Shown piece by piece: positions 39,740-48,200 of a stretch of DNA of 48,200 nt (positions are counted from its first letter, which is position 1; every line of letters begins with the position of its first letter). Under the pieces are notes generated by a model. That model saw nothing but the letters and a program-made list of their open reading frames with translations, had not been told where the DNA came from and did not search any database. This DNA comes from Patescibacteria group bacterium (GTDB lineage Bacteria > Patescibacteriota > WWE3 > JAUXAW01 > JAYEID01): positions 1 through 48,200 of the forward strand of contig JAYEID010000018.1 of NCBI GenBank assembly GCA_034659915.1. Direction: 5' to 3'. Made by a program: the position numbers and the translations under genes.

Positions 39740-40828
39740 TCAATTTTCGGTATGAATAAAAACACTGTGTGCCAATCCCAAAGAAGCTAAAGTTGTAATA
39801 AGAGAACTACCCCCAGCTGAAATAAGTGGTAAGGGCAAACCAGTTACAGGCATAATACCCACATTCATTCCCACATTAATAATTATCTGGGTAAAAATAA
39901 CTGCAAAAACCCCAGTAGTAACTAGTGCACCAAACCCAGTCTCGGAACTGCTTGCAATCTTCCACAGCCTAGCCAGAAGCAAGAAAAACAAACCCAAAAG
40001 TACACAAGCACCTAAAAGACCCCATTCCTCAGCCAAGGAGGCAAAGGCAAAATCAGTTGTTCTTTCCGGAAGAAACCGAAGCTGAGATTGGGGACCTCTA
40101 CCCAAACCTCTCCCAAAAAACATGCCAGAACCAACCGCAATTACAGCTTGAAGCACATTGTAGCCTGAACCAAGCGGGTCAGAACGAGGACTTATAAAAG
40201 CATAGATTCGCTCTTGCTGATAAGGCGCCAAAATAGACCAAGCAATAGGAAGCATTAAAACAGTCACAAGAACAGAATAAATAAAGTAAATAAGTGGTAT
40301 CTTAGCTACAAAAGAAACAAATACCCATAGAGCAATAAGAACAACTGCGGTGCCTAAATCAGGCTGAATAGCAACAAGCCCTGCTGTAAAAATTGCAATT
40401 AGTAAACTTACTAGAAACTTATGTAACGAGTCTAAAGAACTTACACAGTAGAACCATGAAAGTACAAGGATCAAGGCTAATTTTGCAAGTTCTGATGGCT
40501 GAAAGGTAAGCGGACCTAGACTAAGCCAACGACCAGTTCCTCTTACACGCGCTCCAACTATCGGAGTTAGAACCAAAAAAATTACAACCAAGAAAAACAA
40601 ATATGGCGATATACGTGCCAAATTACGATAATCAAAAACGGATAAGGTAAAAAACAAAACTAAACCAAAAAGAACAAAATAGAACTGCTTTTGAGCAAGC
40701 ACCGGATTAGTACTCCAGATCACCACCATTCCAAAACCTAGTAAGAGTAGAATTGCAAGAATTAGATAGACATCAACTTTTATATTTATATCTATATTTT
40801 TGAGAAAAGAAATAACTTTACTTAACAT
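39740..40828 (-). CDS. rodA: SEDS-family peptidoglycan polymerase (RodA/FtsW)
   Basis: A 362-aa protein with about ten membrane segments. SEDS signatures are RGTGRWLSLGPLTFQPSELAKLALIL, GLVAIQPDLGTAVVLIALWVF, ERTTDFAFASLAEEWGLLG and the C-terminal NVGMNVGIMPVTGLPLPLISAGGSSLI. The single open frame and lack of a division-gene neighbourhood favour RodA. It polymerises glycan strands from lipid II. It lies 42 bp downstream of the PBP1A gene, its likely working partner. TGA stop, which supports code 11. Confidence 0.93.
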   Translation of the reverse strand: MLSKVISFLKNIDINIKVDVYLILAILLLLGFGMVVIWSTNPVLAQKQFYFVLFGLVLFFTLSVFDYRNLARISPYLFFLVVIFLVLTPIVGARVRGTGRWLSLGPLTFQPSELAKLALILVLSWFYCVSSLDSLHKFLVSLLIAIFTAGLVAIQPDLGTAVVLIALWVFVSFVAKIPLIYFIYSVLVTVLMLPIAWSILAPYQQERIYAFISPRSDPLGSGYNVLQAVIAVGSGMFFGRGLGRGPQSQLRFLPERTTDFAFASLAEEWGLLGACVLLGLFFLLLARLWKIASSSETGFGALVTTGVFAVIFTQIIINVGMNVGIMPVTGLPLPLISAGGSSLITTLASLGLAHSVFIHTEN

Positions 40829-40870
40829 AATTCACTAAATTATACTCACACCTAAAACAAAAAAAAAAGA

Positions 40871-43078
40871 TCAAAATCTCTGGTACAACTCGACTTCCCT
40901 ACTCTCCAAAATCAACTCTTGCGGACGTTGTTCCAAAAGAGGATCTGCTTCTACTGCAGGAGCAAATTCAATTTGATAATTTACAACTTCATGTTTTTTA
41001 AAGTCCCGCTGGAACAAGTGCTCCAAAAATTCTTCTGCATTTTCTTCAAAGTGCTGTTCCTCTTCTTCAGAAAGCTCTTTAATAACCCGTTTCTCTTCAT
41101 CTTCAAAGTAAACCAAAACCTTTGTTGTTTCCCCACACTCTACTGGTTCTGTACCCATAATAAAATATTCAATTCTACTACTACCCTCTCCGCAAGCTTT
41201 TTTTCCTGTCACTGTACTTACTTCCATAGGAATAACATTTTCGGGTTTTTCATACCACTGGCTACCTCTTGTCTCTAGCAACTTATCTGTTACCTTTCTC
41301 CAAATAGAAGAAGCACCAGTAATTCCAGAAGCTAAAAAAGGATGCATAGGTGAATTATCATTGTTTCCAACCCAAGCTACCACAACAAAATTTGGATTAT
41401 AACCAACTGCCCAATTATCCCGTTTTCTATTAGATGTACCAGTTTTTACTGCAACTTTTGTTCCACCAAAATACAACAAACTATCAGAACCAAAAGCCGG
41501 GGCTCTCGCTTGATTGTCAGCTAAAATGTCAGAAATTAAAAAAGTTACTTCCGGGCTCAAAACCCTTGTTCTTTCCGGAGTAGCTCTGTACAAGGTATTG
41601 CCTTTGCTATCTTTTACTTCAAGCAACGGATGGGGAGTTACCCGTTCACCACTATTTGCAAAAACACCGTATACTTCTGCCAGATCAAGAGGGCGAACAG
41701 CCTCTCCTCCCAATGCCAAGGATAAATCAGCCCCTCTGTCACCATAATAGGGAATACCTACTTTATCTGCTTGCTCTTTTATCTTCTCCACACCCATTGC
41801 TGCCAGCATTCTCGTTGCCGGAACATTATAAGAGCTAGCCAACGCTCTCCTTATAGTAACTGGTCCGTGAAACCGACCGTCATAATTTACAGGTGTGTAA
41901 TTTCCCCAAGATCGCTGATATGTTGTTGGAATATCAAACAAAATTGTAGCTGGAGAATAACCTTCTTCAAAAGCTTTTGAATACAAAACAGGCTTAATAG
42001 CTGAACCAGGCTGCCGGTAAGCCAAAATAACATTATAAGCACCACCAATTTCGTCATTAAAATAATTTTTTGAGCCAACCATTGCTAAAATATCGCCACC
42101 ACCTGGATCAGTTACTACTATGGCACCGTTAGAAACCTTTAAACGCTCTAACTTTTCTACCTCCTCCCTTACCTGCTCAAAAGCAAAATCTTGTAATTCC
42201 AGGTCTAAGGTAGTATAAACCTGCAACCCTTCCTTAAAAACTGCGTCCTCGCCAAAAGTCTCTACCAGTACTTGACGAACATACATTGAAAAGTGAGGAG
42301 CACGAAAAGCAGAGGACTGGTAAACAAAGTCAATATCTTCTTCAATAGCATTTTCTTGCTCTTCCGCAGTAATATATCCAAACTCCACCATCTTCTGCAA
42401 AACCTTACTCTGCCGTTTTTTTATTGTCTCCTTCCCATGTAAATAAGGTGAAAGCGCTGTCGGAGCTCTTGTAAGTGCAACCAGAGCAGCAGACTCTCCC
42501 AATGTAAGCTCTTCTACACTTTTACCAAAATAAAACTGAGAAGCAGTTCCAACTCCATGGTAAACACCACCATAAGAAACCTCATTTAAATACGCTTCTA
42601 GTATTTCATCTTTCGAGTAGCGTAATTCCAAAAGGGTAGCAATAATAACTTCTTTAACCTTTCGGCTAACAGTTTGCTCTGAGGTAAGAAAAGCATTTTT
42701 CGCAAACTGCTGGGTTAAAGTGGAGGCGCCTTGTAAGTTTTTTTTAAAAATAATAGAATGTAAGGCGCGCCCGATTGCCACAGGATCAAACCCCACGTGG
42801 TTGTAAAAGCGGGCATCTTCCATAGCAATAACAGCATTTCGCAAATTCTCCGGAATTTTTTCAAGCGGAACCCACACCCGATTTTCCTCACGGAAAATTT
42901 CATATATTAGTTCCCCATTCCGATCATAAACTAGCGTCGTTAAATCAGGCTCATACTTCAGAGAAATATCTTTAAAAAGAAGAACCAAACCTCCCAAACT
43001 AATTACAAAAATGAAAATACCAACAAATATAAACTTTTGTAAACACTTCAAAAATTCTTTCTTTTCAATCATCCTCAT
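40871..43078 (-). CDS. Bifunctional class A penicillin-binding protein (PBP1A)
   Basis: A 735-aa protein. Membrane anchor about residues 15-35; GT51 domain with catalytic E87 in AMEDARFYNHVGFD and GASTLTQQFAKNAF; transpeptidase domain with SxxK S359-K362 (GSAIKP), SxN S416-Y-N418 and KTGTSN at 545-550. A long C-terminal acidic tail follows. It makes and crosslinks peptidoglycan on the outer face of the membrane. The start could be MRM or the Met three residues in. It ends in TGA, so UGA is a stop in this genome. It is co-directional with rodA downstream and near ileS upstream. Confidence 0.95.
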   Translation of the reverse strand: MRMIEKKEFLKCLQKFIFVGIFIFVISLGGLVLLFKDISLKYEPDLTTLVYDRNGELIYEIFREENRVWVPLEKIPENLRNAVIAMEDARFYNHVGFDPVAIGRALHSIIFKKNLQGASTLTQQFAKNAFLTSEQTVSRKVKEVIIATLLELRYSKDEILEAYLNEVSYGGVYHGVGTASQFYFGKSVEELTLGESAALVALTRAPTALSPYLHGKETIKKRQSKVLQKMVEFGYITAEEQENAIEEDIDFVYQSSAFRAPHFSMYVRQVLVETFGEDAVFKEGLQVYTTLDLELQDFAFEQVREEVEKLERLKVSNGAIVVTDPGGGDILAMVGSKNYFNDEIGGAYNVILAYRQPGSAIKPVLYSKAFEEGYSPATILFDIPTTYQRSWGNYTPVNYDGRFHGPVTIRRALASSYNVPATRMLAAMGVEKIKEQADKVGIPYYGDRGADLSLALGGEAVRPLDLAEVYGVFANSGERVTPHPLLEVKDSKGNTLYRATPERTRVLSPEVTFLISDILADNQARAPAFGSDSLLYFGGTKVAVKTGTSNRKRDNWAVGYNPNFVVVAWVGNNDNSPMHPFLASGITGASSIWRKVTDKLLETRGSQWYEKPENVIPMEVSTVTGKKACGEGSSRIEYFIMGTEPVECGETTKVLVYFEDEEKRVIKELSEEEEQHFEENAEEFLEHLFQRDFKKHEVVNYQIEFAPAVEADPLLEQRPQELILESREVELYQRF

Positions 43079-43139
43079 CTGTAACTATATCTTACCGCAT
43101 AAACAACATCATCTACCACCAGCAAAGAGAACACAGGCA

Positions 43140-43171
43140 AAAAATAGTCCTGACCCGCAGGGTTCAGGACT
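43140..43171 (-). terminator. Intrinsic terminator after ileS
   Basis: On the minus strand: AGTCCTGAACC..GGTCAGGACT followed by ATTTTTTG. Confidence 0.75.
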
Positions 43172-43236
43172 CAAAAAGGCACCATGATACTTGCTAGCTC
43201 CAACTGCCATGTGTAACAGTTACGACTTGTGGGGTG

Positions 43237-46200
43237 TCAGCCTTCTACAACCTCAACCTTAAAATCTTCACCCGGTTGAAGTTGGTCAGAAAGTGTCTGT
43301 TGTTTAATATAATCTCCAAAGGATTCAACAGCAGCGTTATTTTCCTTATTGGCAGGATAGGTAGCAATGATCTGATCATCCCATTCACAGCCTGCTTTCT
43401 TACGTGCTTTTTGTATATTTCTAACCAATTCTCTAGCCACACCTTCTAAACGCAGCTCTTCCGTAATTTCTGTATCCAGCTTTACTTCCAATTCTCCCTT
43501 GCCTTCCTTAAATTCTATATCTTTGATGTTCAATTCATCTTTGATGATTTGGGTATACTGGTCCGCTGCCGCATTCCCCAGCAGAAAAGAAGCCCCAGGG
43601 GCTTCTCCTGCGGCAGCCTTCATCTCTACAGTCATCTTGTCTAACGGCTGGCGGACCTTGATCCCCGCATCGCGGCGAGCGGCGTGGCCCTTCTCCACAA
43701 TTTCGCGGACAATCTTCATATTTTTAAGAACATCGTTGTCCGTCAAATACTCATGGTACTTGGGCCAACTGGTTAAATGAACTGAATCCAACTTACCTAA
43801 AACATCGGTTTCCTCTCCTTCTATATTTTGTGGTTCCGTCAAAACCTGATACATTATCTCAGTTGTAAAGGGGATAAATGGAGCAAGAACTTTAGTCAAG
43901 CGCAACAATACCCCATACAATGTTTGGTAAGCGCAAAACTTATCATTATTATTATTGGGAGCAGTCGGACCAACCCGATTACGAATTCTTCGAATATACC
44001 AAGTAGAGAGATCTTTAACCACAAAACCCTCCAAAATCTGTGCTGCTTTATGGTGTTCATATTTTTCCAAATACTCTTTGGCCTCCTTAAACGTTTCATT
44101 TGATTTAGAAATAATCCACTTATCCATTACATTTAATTGGTAAGTATCCAAAGTAAACTTTTCCTCCCCCTCCGGCAACTTCATTGCCTCTGCCGGATCA
44201 AAATTGTCCAAACGAGCATAAGTTACAAAATATTTAAAAGAATTCCAAAGAATAAAAAGAAACCGTCTTTTTACTTCCCTAGCCGGGCCGTAACCAAATT
44301 TTAAATTGTGGGAAGGATCTTGTGTTACATACAACCAACGCATAGGATCTACTCCCATTTTTTCGGCAGCGTCATCAAACCAAATTGCATTACCCTTAGA
44401 TTTGTGCATCTCTTCTCCGTGCTCATCCTTAACTAAACCGTGCCCCAACAAAGTCTTAAAAGGCGCTCTTTTTTCCAACACAGTACTCATCGCCAAGAGA
44501 GAATAAAACCAATTTTTAAACTGCCCGGGAAAACACTCCAAAACCAAGTCAGCTGGAAACCATTTCTCCCAATAATCACGATCTTCGAAATAATTGAGGG
44601 TAGAATAAGCAACAATTCCCGCATCCAACCACGGATTACCAACACCTTCAACCCTACTTGCTACGCCCCCACATTTTGAACATTCAATCTTTACAGCGTC
44701 CACATAAGGGCGGTGGGGAGTATGCGCCTCAAACTCTTCCCAACCGCTTATCGCCCGCTCCCCAAGTTCTTCCCTAGAACCAATCACTTCAAAATGACCA
44801 CAATCACTACATTCCCAAATGGGCAAGCAAAGCCCCCAATAACGCTTTTTGGAAATTAACCAATCTTCCATATTATTAAGCCAATCCAACTCCCGCTTGT
44901 ACCCAAACTCCGGTATCCACTCTACATCCTTTATATTTTCCTTTAGCTCAGCGCGATAATTACGGGCACCTTCCATTTTTTCATCATCCATGGCAATGTA
45001 CCACTCGTCTACCACTCGCCACACCAACTCGGTTTTACAACGCCAACAAGTAGGGTAGCGGTGAGTGTAAGGCACAATCTCAAAGAAAAATCTACCATCT
45101 TCCCTACTCTTAAGATCATCCAAAATAATATCAGGATAGTTCTTGGCATTTTGATCCGAAAAATCACCAAATCCCTCCAAGTAATTACCTGACTCATCAA
45201 TAACAGGTAAAACTGGTATATCTTCTTGTTTACCCAACCGAAAATCTTCTGTCCCACAACCGGGAGCAATGTGAACAATCCCCGTACCTTGAAAAGGGTC
45301 GACAGAGAGAATAAGAGGGTCAGCAGCAACTACTTTGTATTTATTCTCCCCCACAACACTCTTTGTAGCTTCAAAATCAGCATACGGCGCTGTGTAAGAT
45401 AAACCAATCAGATCAGAACCTTTAAATTCCCGAACCTTTTCTCCCGACTTCACAACATCCAAAGCATTTAGGGTTTCTATCTCTTCCTCGCTCTCCTTTT
45501 TGGAGGTAGATTTACCCGTCTCCTGATCCGGGTCGGCAAAAATGAGATATTCCCCCGAAGCTGTTTTCCACAACCAATAGGTTAATTCTGGATCTACAGC
45601 TAAAGCCATATTTCCAGGAATAGTCCAAGGCGTAGTTGTCCAAACTAACAACTTGACAGTTGCCGCAGGATAAGCCCCTGGGGCTTCTTGTCCGCAGCCC
45701 CAAAGGCTGGAGAACCTGCCTTGCCGGCAGGCAGGTGCGGAAGCATCTTCAACCAAAGGAAGTTTAAAGAAAATAGAATCGTGAGTTAATTCCTGATATT
45801 CTTCGGTGAGAATTTCGTGTTGAGATATAGCTGTACCACAACGGGGACACCACGGAACACTATCCCGACCTTGGTAAAGATTACCGTCTTGCCAAACTTT
45901 CTTAAGAAAGTGCCAAATCGCATAATTATTTTCCGCACTCATTGTGTAATAATCATTACCCCAATCCATAAAATAACCCAAGCGTTTTGATTGCTCGGTT
46001 TGGACTTGGGCAAAATGCTTAGTATGTTCCTTACATTTTTCTACAAACTTTCCAACTCCATACTCTTCAATATCTTTCTTATTTTCAAACCCCAGTTTCT
46101 TTTCCACCTCTACCTCCACCCACAAACCCTGATTATCAAAACCGTTTTGAAACCGCTCCTTAAAGCCGCACATATTGTTAAACCGCTGATACATATCCTT

Positions 46201-46395
46201 AAGAGTTCTCCCCCAGGCATGGTGGACACCCATTGGGTTATTAGCAGTAATGGGACCATCTAAAAAGGAAAAGCGCTTCTCTGCCTTCTTATTTTTTTGC
46301 AAATACTTCTGCAATATTCTATTATCCTCCCAAAAACTGAGGATCTCATGTTCCAATTTAGCAAAATCTATTTTTGACGAAACTTTTCTAAACAT
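43237..46395 (-). CDS. ileS: Isoleucyl-tRNA synthetase
   Basis: A 1052-aa class I synthetase that charges tRNA-Ile. The HIGH motif is the variant GVHHAWGR (residues 56-63), within ITANNPMGVHHAW; the KMSKS equivalent is HKSKGN near residue 665. Editing-domain blocks (LLVWTTTPWTIPGNMALAV, FQGTGIVHIAPGCGTEDF) and several CxxC zinc pairs (CPRCG, CWRCK, CSDCG, CSKCG) are present. It holds two in-frame palindromic insertions, one near residues 218-245 (45661-45741) and one near residues 926-943 (43565-43617). Both fall in variable linkers and catalytic blocks are intact. No Shine-Dalgarno. Confidence 0.96.
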   Translation of the reverse strand: MFRKVSSKIDFAKLEHEILSFWEDNRILQKYLQKNKKAEKRFSFLDGPITANNPMGVHHAWGRTLKDMYQRFNNMCGFKERFQNGFDNQGLWVEVEVEKKLGFENKKDIEEYGVGKFVEKCKEHTKHFAQVQTEQSKRLGYFMDWGNDYYTMSAENNYAIWHFLKKVWQDGNLYQGRDSVPWCPRCGTAISQHEILTEEYQELTHDSIFFKLPLVEDASAPACRQGRFSSLWGCGQEAPGAYPAATVKLLVWTTTPWTIPGNMALAVDPELTYWLWKTASGEYLIFADPDQETGKSTSKKESEEEIETLNALDVVKSGEKVREFKGSDLIGLSYTAPYADFEATKSVVGENKYKVVAADPLILSVDPFQGTGIVHIAPGCGTEDFRLGKQEDIPVLPVIDESGNYLEGFGDFSDQNAKNYPDIILDDLKSREDGRFFFEIVPYTHRYPTCWRCKTELVWRVVDEWYIAMDDEKMEGARNYRAELKENIKDVEWIPEFGYKRELDWLNNMEDWLISKKRYWGLCLPIWECSDCGHFEVIGSREELGERAISGWEEFEAHTPHRPYVDAVKIECSKCGGVASRVEGVGNPWLDAGIVAYSTLNYFEDRDYWEKWFPADLVLECFPGQFKNWFYSLLAMSTVLEKRAPFKTLLGHGLVKDEHGEEMHKSKGNAIWFDDAAEKMGVDPMRWLYVTQDPSHNLKFGYGPAREVKRRFLFILWNSFKYFVTYARLDNFDPAEAMKLPEGEEKFTLDTYQLNVMDKWIISKSNETFKEAKEYLEKYEHHKAAQILEGFVVKDLSTWYIRRIRNRVGPTAPNNNNDKFCAYQTLYGVLLRLTKVLAPFIPFTTEIMYQVLTEPQNIEGEETDVLGKLDSVHLTSWPKYHEYLTDNDVLKNMKIVREIVEKGHAARRDAGIKVRQPLDKMTVEMKAAAGEAPGASFLLGNAAADQYTQIIKDELNIKDIEFKEGKGELEVKLDTEITEELRLEGVARELVRNIQKARKKAGCEWDDQIIATYPANKENNAAVESFGDYIKQQTLSDQLQPGEDFKVEVVEG
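43565..43617. repeat. Nested palindrome inside ileS (C-terminal)
   Basis: Outer arms GCTGCCGCA/TGCGGCAGC, then TTCCCC, inner hairpin AGAAGCCCC-a-GGGGCTTCT, then CC. It is read in frame as AAAGEAPGASFLLGNAAA between VEMK and DQYTQIIKDELN. Confidence 0.8.
45661..45741. repeat. Palindromic insert inside ileS (N-terminal)
   Basis: It starts TGCCGCAGGATAAGCCCCTG, nearly identical to the reverse complement of the 43565-43617 element for about 28 nt. It then forms a second nested structure TCCGCA (45691-45696)/TGCGGA (45736-45741) around GCC..GGC and CCTGCC..GGCAGG. The 3' part GGCAGGTGCGGA also occurs at 28375-28386. Confidence 0.75.
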
Positions 46396-46455
46396 AATTT
46401 GTAAAGACTAAAGATTATTAAACCAATCCTATCATACACATCTAAAACAAAAAAA

Positions 46456-46473
46456 TCCCGACTGTCGTCGGGA
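46456..46473 (-). terminator. TCCCGA-palindrome acting as terminator (copy 5)
   Basis: TCCCGAC-n4-GTCGGGA followed on the minus strand by ATTTTTTTG. It lies beyond the stop of the 46672 gene and so ends the unit 47304-46672. A dispersed repeat apparently doubles as a terminator. Confidence 0.7.
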
Positions 46474-46671
46474 CAACCGTAAACTAAAGCTGCTCTAAAC
46501 AGCCCTAGCTACGCAATTGCATAATAATTTTCTTTAACTGAGAACACTGCATCCTCTTCATTTTATTAGGATAACGCGTTTTCGTCAAGCCTAGCAGCTT
46601 CTTCAAAAACATACAGCCACCTAAGCAACGTCTTAATAAATTCTAAGTAAGGGGTAAATACTTCCTCTTAT

Positions 46672-47304
46672 TTACTCCTCTGGTTCTACCACCGGTTCGC
46701 TGTTTTCAGTAGGCCCCCGTGGTTCACTTGGGAGTTCGCCCTCTTTAGGCGAAGGCTCTTCCTGAGCTTGCTGTTGGGGTTTTTGTTCTGAAGTCTCTGA
46801 TTCAGGTTCCTGCTCGGCTTCTGGTTCTATCTCTTTTTCTTCTTCTTCCTGTTCTTCTTCCTTAACTTCGTGGGAACTTTCTTCCTGAGCAGCATTTTCT
46901 GAAGCATCTGGAACCGTACTCCAGCTTTCCATACCAGCAGCTGTCTCATCCTCACTCTCTTTTTCTTTAACTTCTTCAAGCCCACCCGCATCCTCGCTTA
47001 CCCTAACCTGTTCCGCTTCCTCCAGATCCCCTTCTTTCATATCTTTCCCTTTACGCTCTTCCACTACTTTAGAAATCTCTTCCAACTTTTCTTCTGCTTC
47101 CACCTCTATATCAGAGCCATCCCCTGCTTTTACACGTGACTCTTCTCCTTCTTCTTCAAAATTACTTTCCCCTGCAGCCTTATCTAACTGTGCTTTAAGC
47201 GTAGAAATATCTCCAGAGCCGCTTTTTTTCTGAATCAATACCAAAACTAGCCAAGCAAATAAGAAAACACCACCAAGAATTAAAAAAATTAAGTAAACTG
47301 GCAC
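46672..47304 (-). CDS. Membrane-anchored acidic protein, 210 aa
   Basis: An N-terminal anchor (about residues 3-24, VYLIFLILGGVFLFAWLVLVLI) followed by a very long, low-complexity region rich in Glu, Lys and Ser. It ends in Gln/Pro/Glu-rich sequence (EQKPQQQAQEEPSPKEGE). No recognisable domain; probably disordered. The strong ribosome site AAGGAGGTGAT precedes the GTG start. It lies 19 bp after the 47324 gene on the same strand and ends at the terminator at 46456-46473. It may be an envelope scaffold or spacer. Confidence 0.7.
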   Translation of the reverse strand: MPVYLIFLILGGVFLFAWLVLVLIQKKSGSGDISTLKAQLDKAAGESNFEEEGEESRVKAGDGSDIEVEAEEKLEEISKVVEERKGKDMKEGDLEEAEQVRVSEDAGGLEEVKEKESEDETAAGMESWSTVPDASENAAQEESSHEVKEEEQEEEEKEIEPEAEQEPESETSEQKPQQQAQEEPSPKEGELPSEPRGPTENSEPVVEPEE

Positions 47305-47323
47305 TAACTATCACCTCCTTAGG

Positions 47324-47506
47324 CTAAACATAACAATAAGTAATTTGTGTGTCATAAACAGAATCATATTTCCTCACCCGTTCTTCAAAATTGCGCGCCC
47401 GTCCAATAAGAATAATAGTAAGTATTATTCCCAAAAGAGTTAAAATTGTTAAAGATAAATAAGCAAAATTCTTCCCCATCTCAGAAAATAATAACACACT
47501 TGCCAT
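47324..47506 (-). CDS. Small single-pass membrane protein, 60 aa
   Basis: MASVLLFSEMGKNFAYLSLT followed by a membrane segment around residues 18-38 (TILTLLGIILTIILIGRA) and a charged tail RNFEERVRKYDSVYD. Same strand as both neighbours, with short gaps (19 and 30 bp), which suggests an operon with the 46672 and 47537 genes. No family recognised. Confidence 0.6.
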   Translation of the reverse strand: MASVLLFSEMGKNFAYLSLTILTLLGIILTIILIGRARNFEERVRKYDSVYDTQITYCYV

Positions 47507-47536
47507 CTAAATCCAGCAAATTTATTATCTACACTC

Positions 47537-48196
47537 CTAATCAAAAGTTAGCGGATTATCTTGTTTGTAATTTAAGTTATTTTTTACTGCTATCTCTGCT
47601 TTAACCAGCTCACGTCCTAAATCCGCTGCGTGGTTTAAATCAGAAATTGCTAACTCCCCAACAATTTCTCCACACAACTTAACTGCAGCTTTTGGTCCAT
47701 TCCCATCAATTGAAAACTCTTGCAGTTTCTTTCCTTCCGGAGAAAGATGAATAGCTATAATCTGGCTGTCATTGACCTCAATTACAAAATTACCGCGAGG
47801 ATCCCAAACACACTGCTGCTTATAATACTTATCAACAACTTTCTGAGCCTGTGAAAGATCGTTCTTAGATACCCAAGCAAACTGAGAAAAAACAGTAAGT
47901 GTTCCCAGCTCATAACCTATGTCCTTTGCTAACCGGGTTTGAAGCTCTCTTAATGCAAATAGATTGCGGGGCCAGGCATTAAAAATATCGTGAGCGCGGA
48001 AATATGCGGTAAGAAAAAGTTTCTCATTATATATTTGCCCCTGAACCAGATTCAGGCAGGGAACGTTCCATTTTTCAGTTTTTCCTAACTGCTCAGAGTC
48101 GCTTCTGTTTGGAGGAAAATTATCTTTCACAGGATCCCAAAGCACAGCTAAAGCACCCTCCTCTCCTTCAAACCGGTTTAATTTTTCTTTCATCAC
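47537..48196 (-). CDS. Thymidylate-synthase-like/DUF4346 protein, probably partial
   Basis: The first half resembles the central part of thymidylate synthase-fold proteins (WDPVKDNFPPN, VPCLNLVQGQIYNEKLFLTAYFRAHDIFNAWPRNLFALRELQ). The second half matches the DUF4346 pattern (WDPRGNFVIEV.., a IAIHLSPEGKKLQEFSIDGNG strand, SDLNHAADLGRELVKAEIAV). In the fused family the catalytic part lies upstream, so the visible Met at 48196 is probably internal and the gene continues past the window edge. It may act on pyrimidine nucleotides; the substrate and activity are uncertain. First visible gene of a minus-strand unit with the 47324 and 46672 genes. Confidence 0.7.
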   Translation of the reverse strand: MMKEKLNRFEGEEGALAVLWDPVKDNFPPNRSDSEQLGKTEKWNVPCLNLVQGQIYNEKLFLTAYFRAHDIFNAWPRNLFALRELQTRLAKDIGYELGTLTVFSQFAWVSKNDLSQAQKVVDKYYKQQCVWDPRGNFVIEVNDSQIIAIHLSPEGKKLQEFSIDGNGPKAAVKLCGEIVGELAISDLNHAADLGRELVKAEIAVKNNLNYKQDNPLTFD

Positions 48197-48200
48197 TTTA

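Noticed and set aside
40871-43078. Genetic code 25 (UGA = Gly)
   Set aside because: PBP1A, RodA and the 609 gene end at TGA at sensible positions.

Overview
The window is bacterial. The AT-rich backbone carries compact, short-intergenic housekeeping genes typical of Candidate Phyla Radiation (Patescibacteria) genomes. These include a DNA polymerase I without its 5' nuclease domain, a Memo-AMMECR1 fusion, gatCAB, LemA/HtpX, single-copy tRNAs with encoded CCA, an L21 protein with a C-terminal helix-hairpin-helix tail, and many orphan small proteins. TGA closes real genes (PBP1A, RodA, the 94-aa gene at 609), so code 11 applies and the UGA=Gly code of Gracilibacteria/Absconditabacteria does not. 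I cannot fix the class; Microgenomates- or Katanobacteria-like is a guess.

Layout. 0-9.5 kb: tRNA-Lys, -Ala and -Glu; two genes interrupted by in-frame stops (1265-2314 and 4354-5449); a HAD hydrolase; a DUF389 protein; several orphan small genes with strong Shine-Dalgarno sites; Memo-AMMECR1; YraN; L19. 10.2-16.6 kb: a GC-rich, hairpin-dense island with four orphan genes (11097, 12537, 14113, 14795), two of them with zinc ribbons. These are embedded in long structured non-coding DNA, including two homologous leaders of roughly 450-560 nt upstream of unrelated genes, about nine Y-shaped (stem plus two hairpins) elements, and two promoter-driven candidate ncRNAs. 16.6-27.9 kb: on the minus strand, a ClpE-like unfoldase, a four-helix-bundle protein, PolA, GatB, a small HEPN-motif protein, GatA, GatC, a glycosyltransferase, HtpX and LemA. 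28.2-30.4 kb: tRNA-Asp, a LysM protein, tRNA-Gly, and a 410-nt candidate ncRNA with consensus-like promoter and strong terminator. 30.4-37.8 kb: cysteine-rich protein, ferritin-like protein, Cas4-like nuclease, RlmN, an Ig-like surface protein, then a polysaccharide cluster (O-antigen ligase, GT2, flippase). 37.9-48.2 kb: tRNA-Val, signal peptidase I, L27, L21, RodA, PBP1A, IleRS, two membrane proteins and a thymidylate-synthase-like/DUF4346 protein cut by the window edge.

How it fits together. RodA with PBP1A, and the flippase/ligase/GT2 cluster, build the envelope. GatCAB, IleRS, L19, L21, L27, RlmN and the tRNAs serve translation. ClpE-like and HtpX serve proteostasis. The most unusual content is (i) the structured-RNA island and (ii) several families of dispersed palindromes. 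Some of these palindromes sit in frame inside essential genes (gatB, ileS twice, a GT2 gene, the O-antigen ligase), resembling Rickettsia palindromic elements in behaviour. Everything here is read by eye; no alignment, folding or database search was run.
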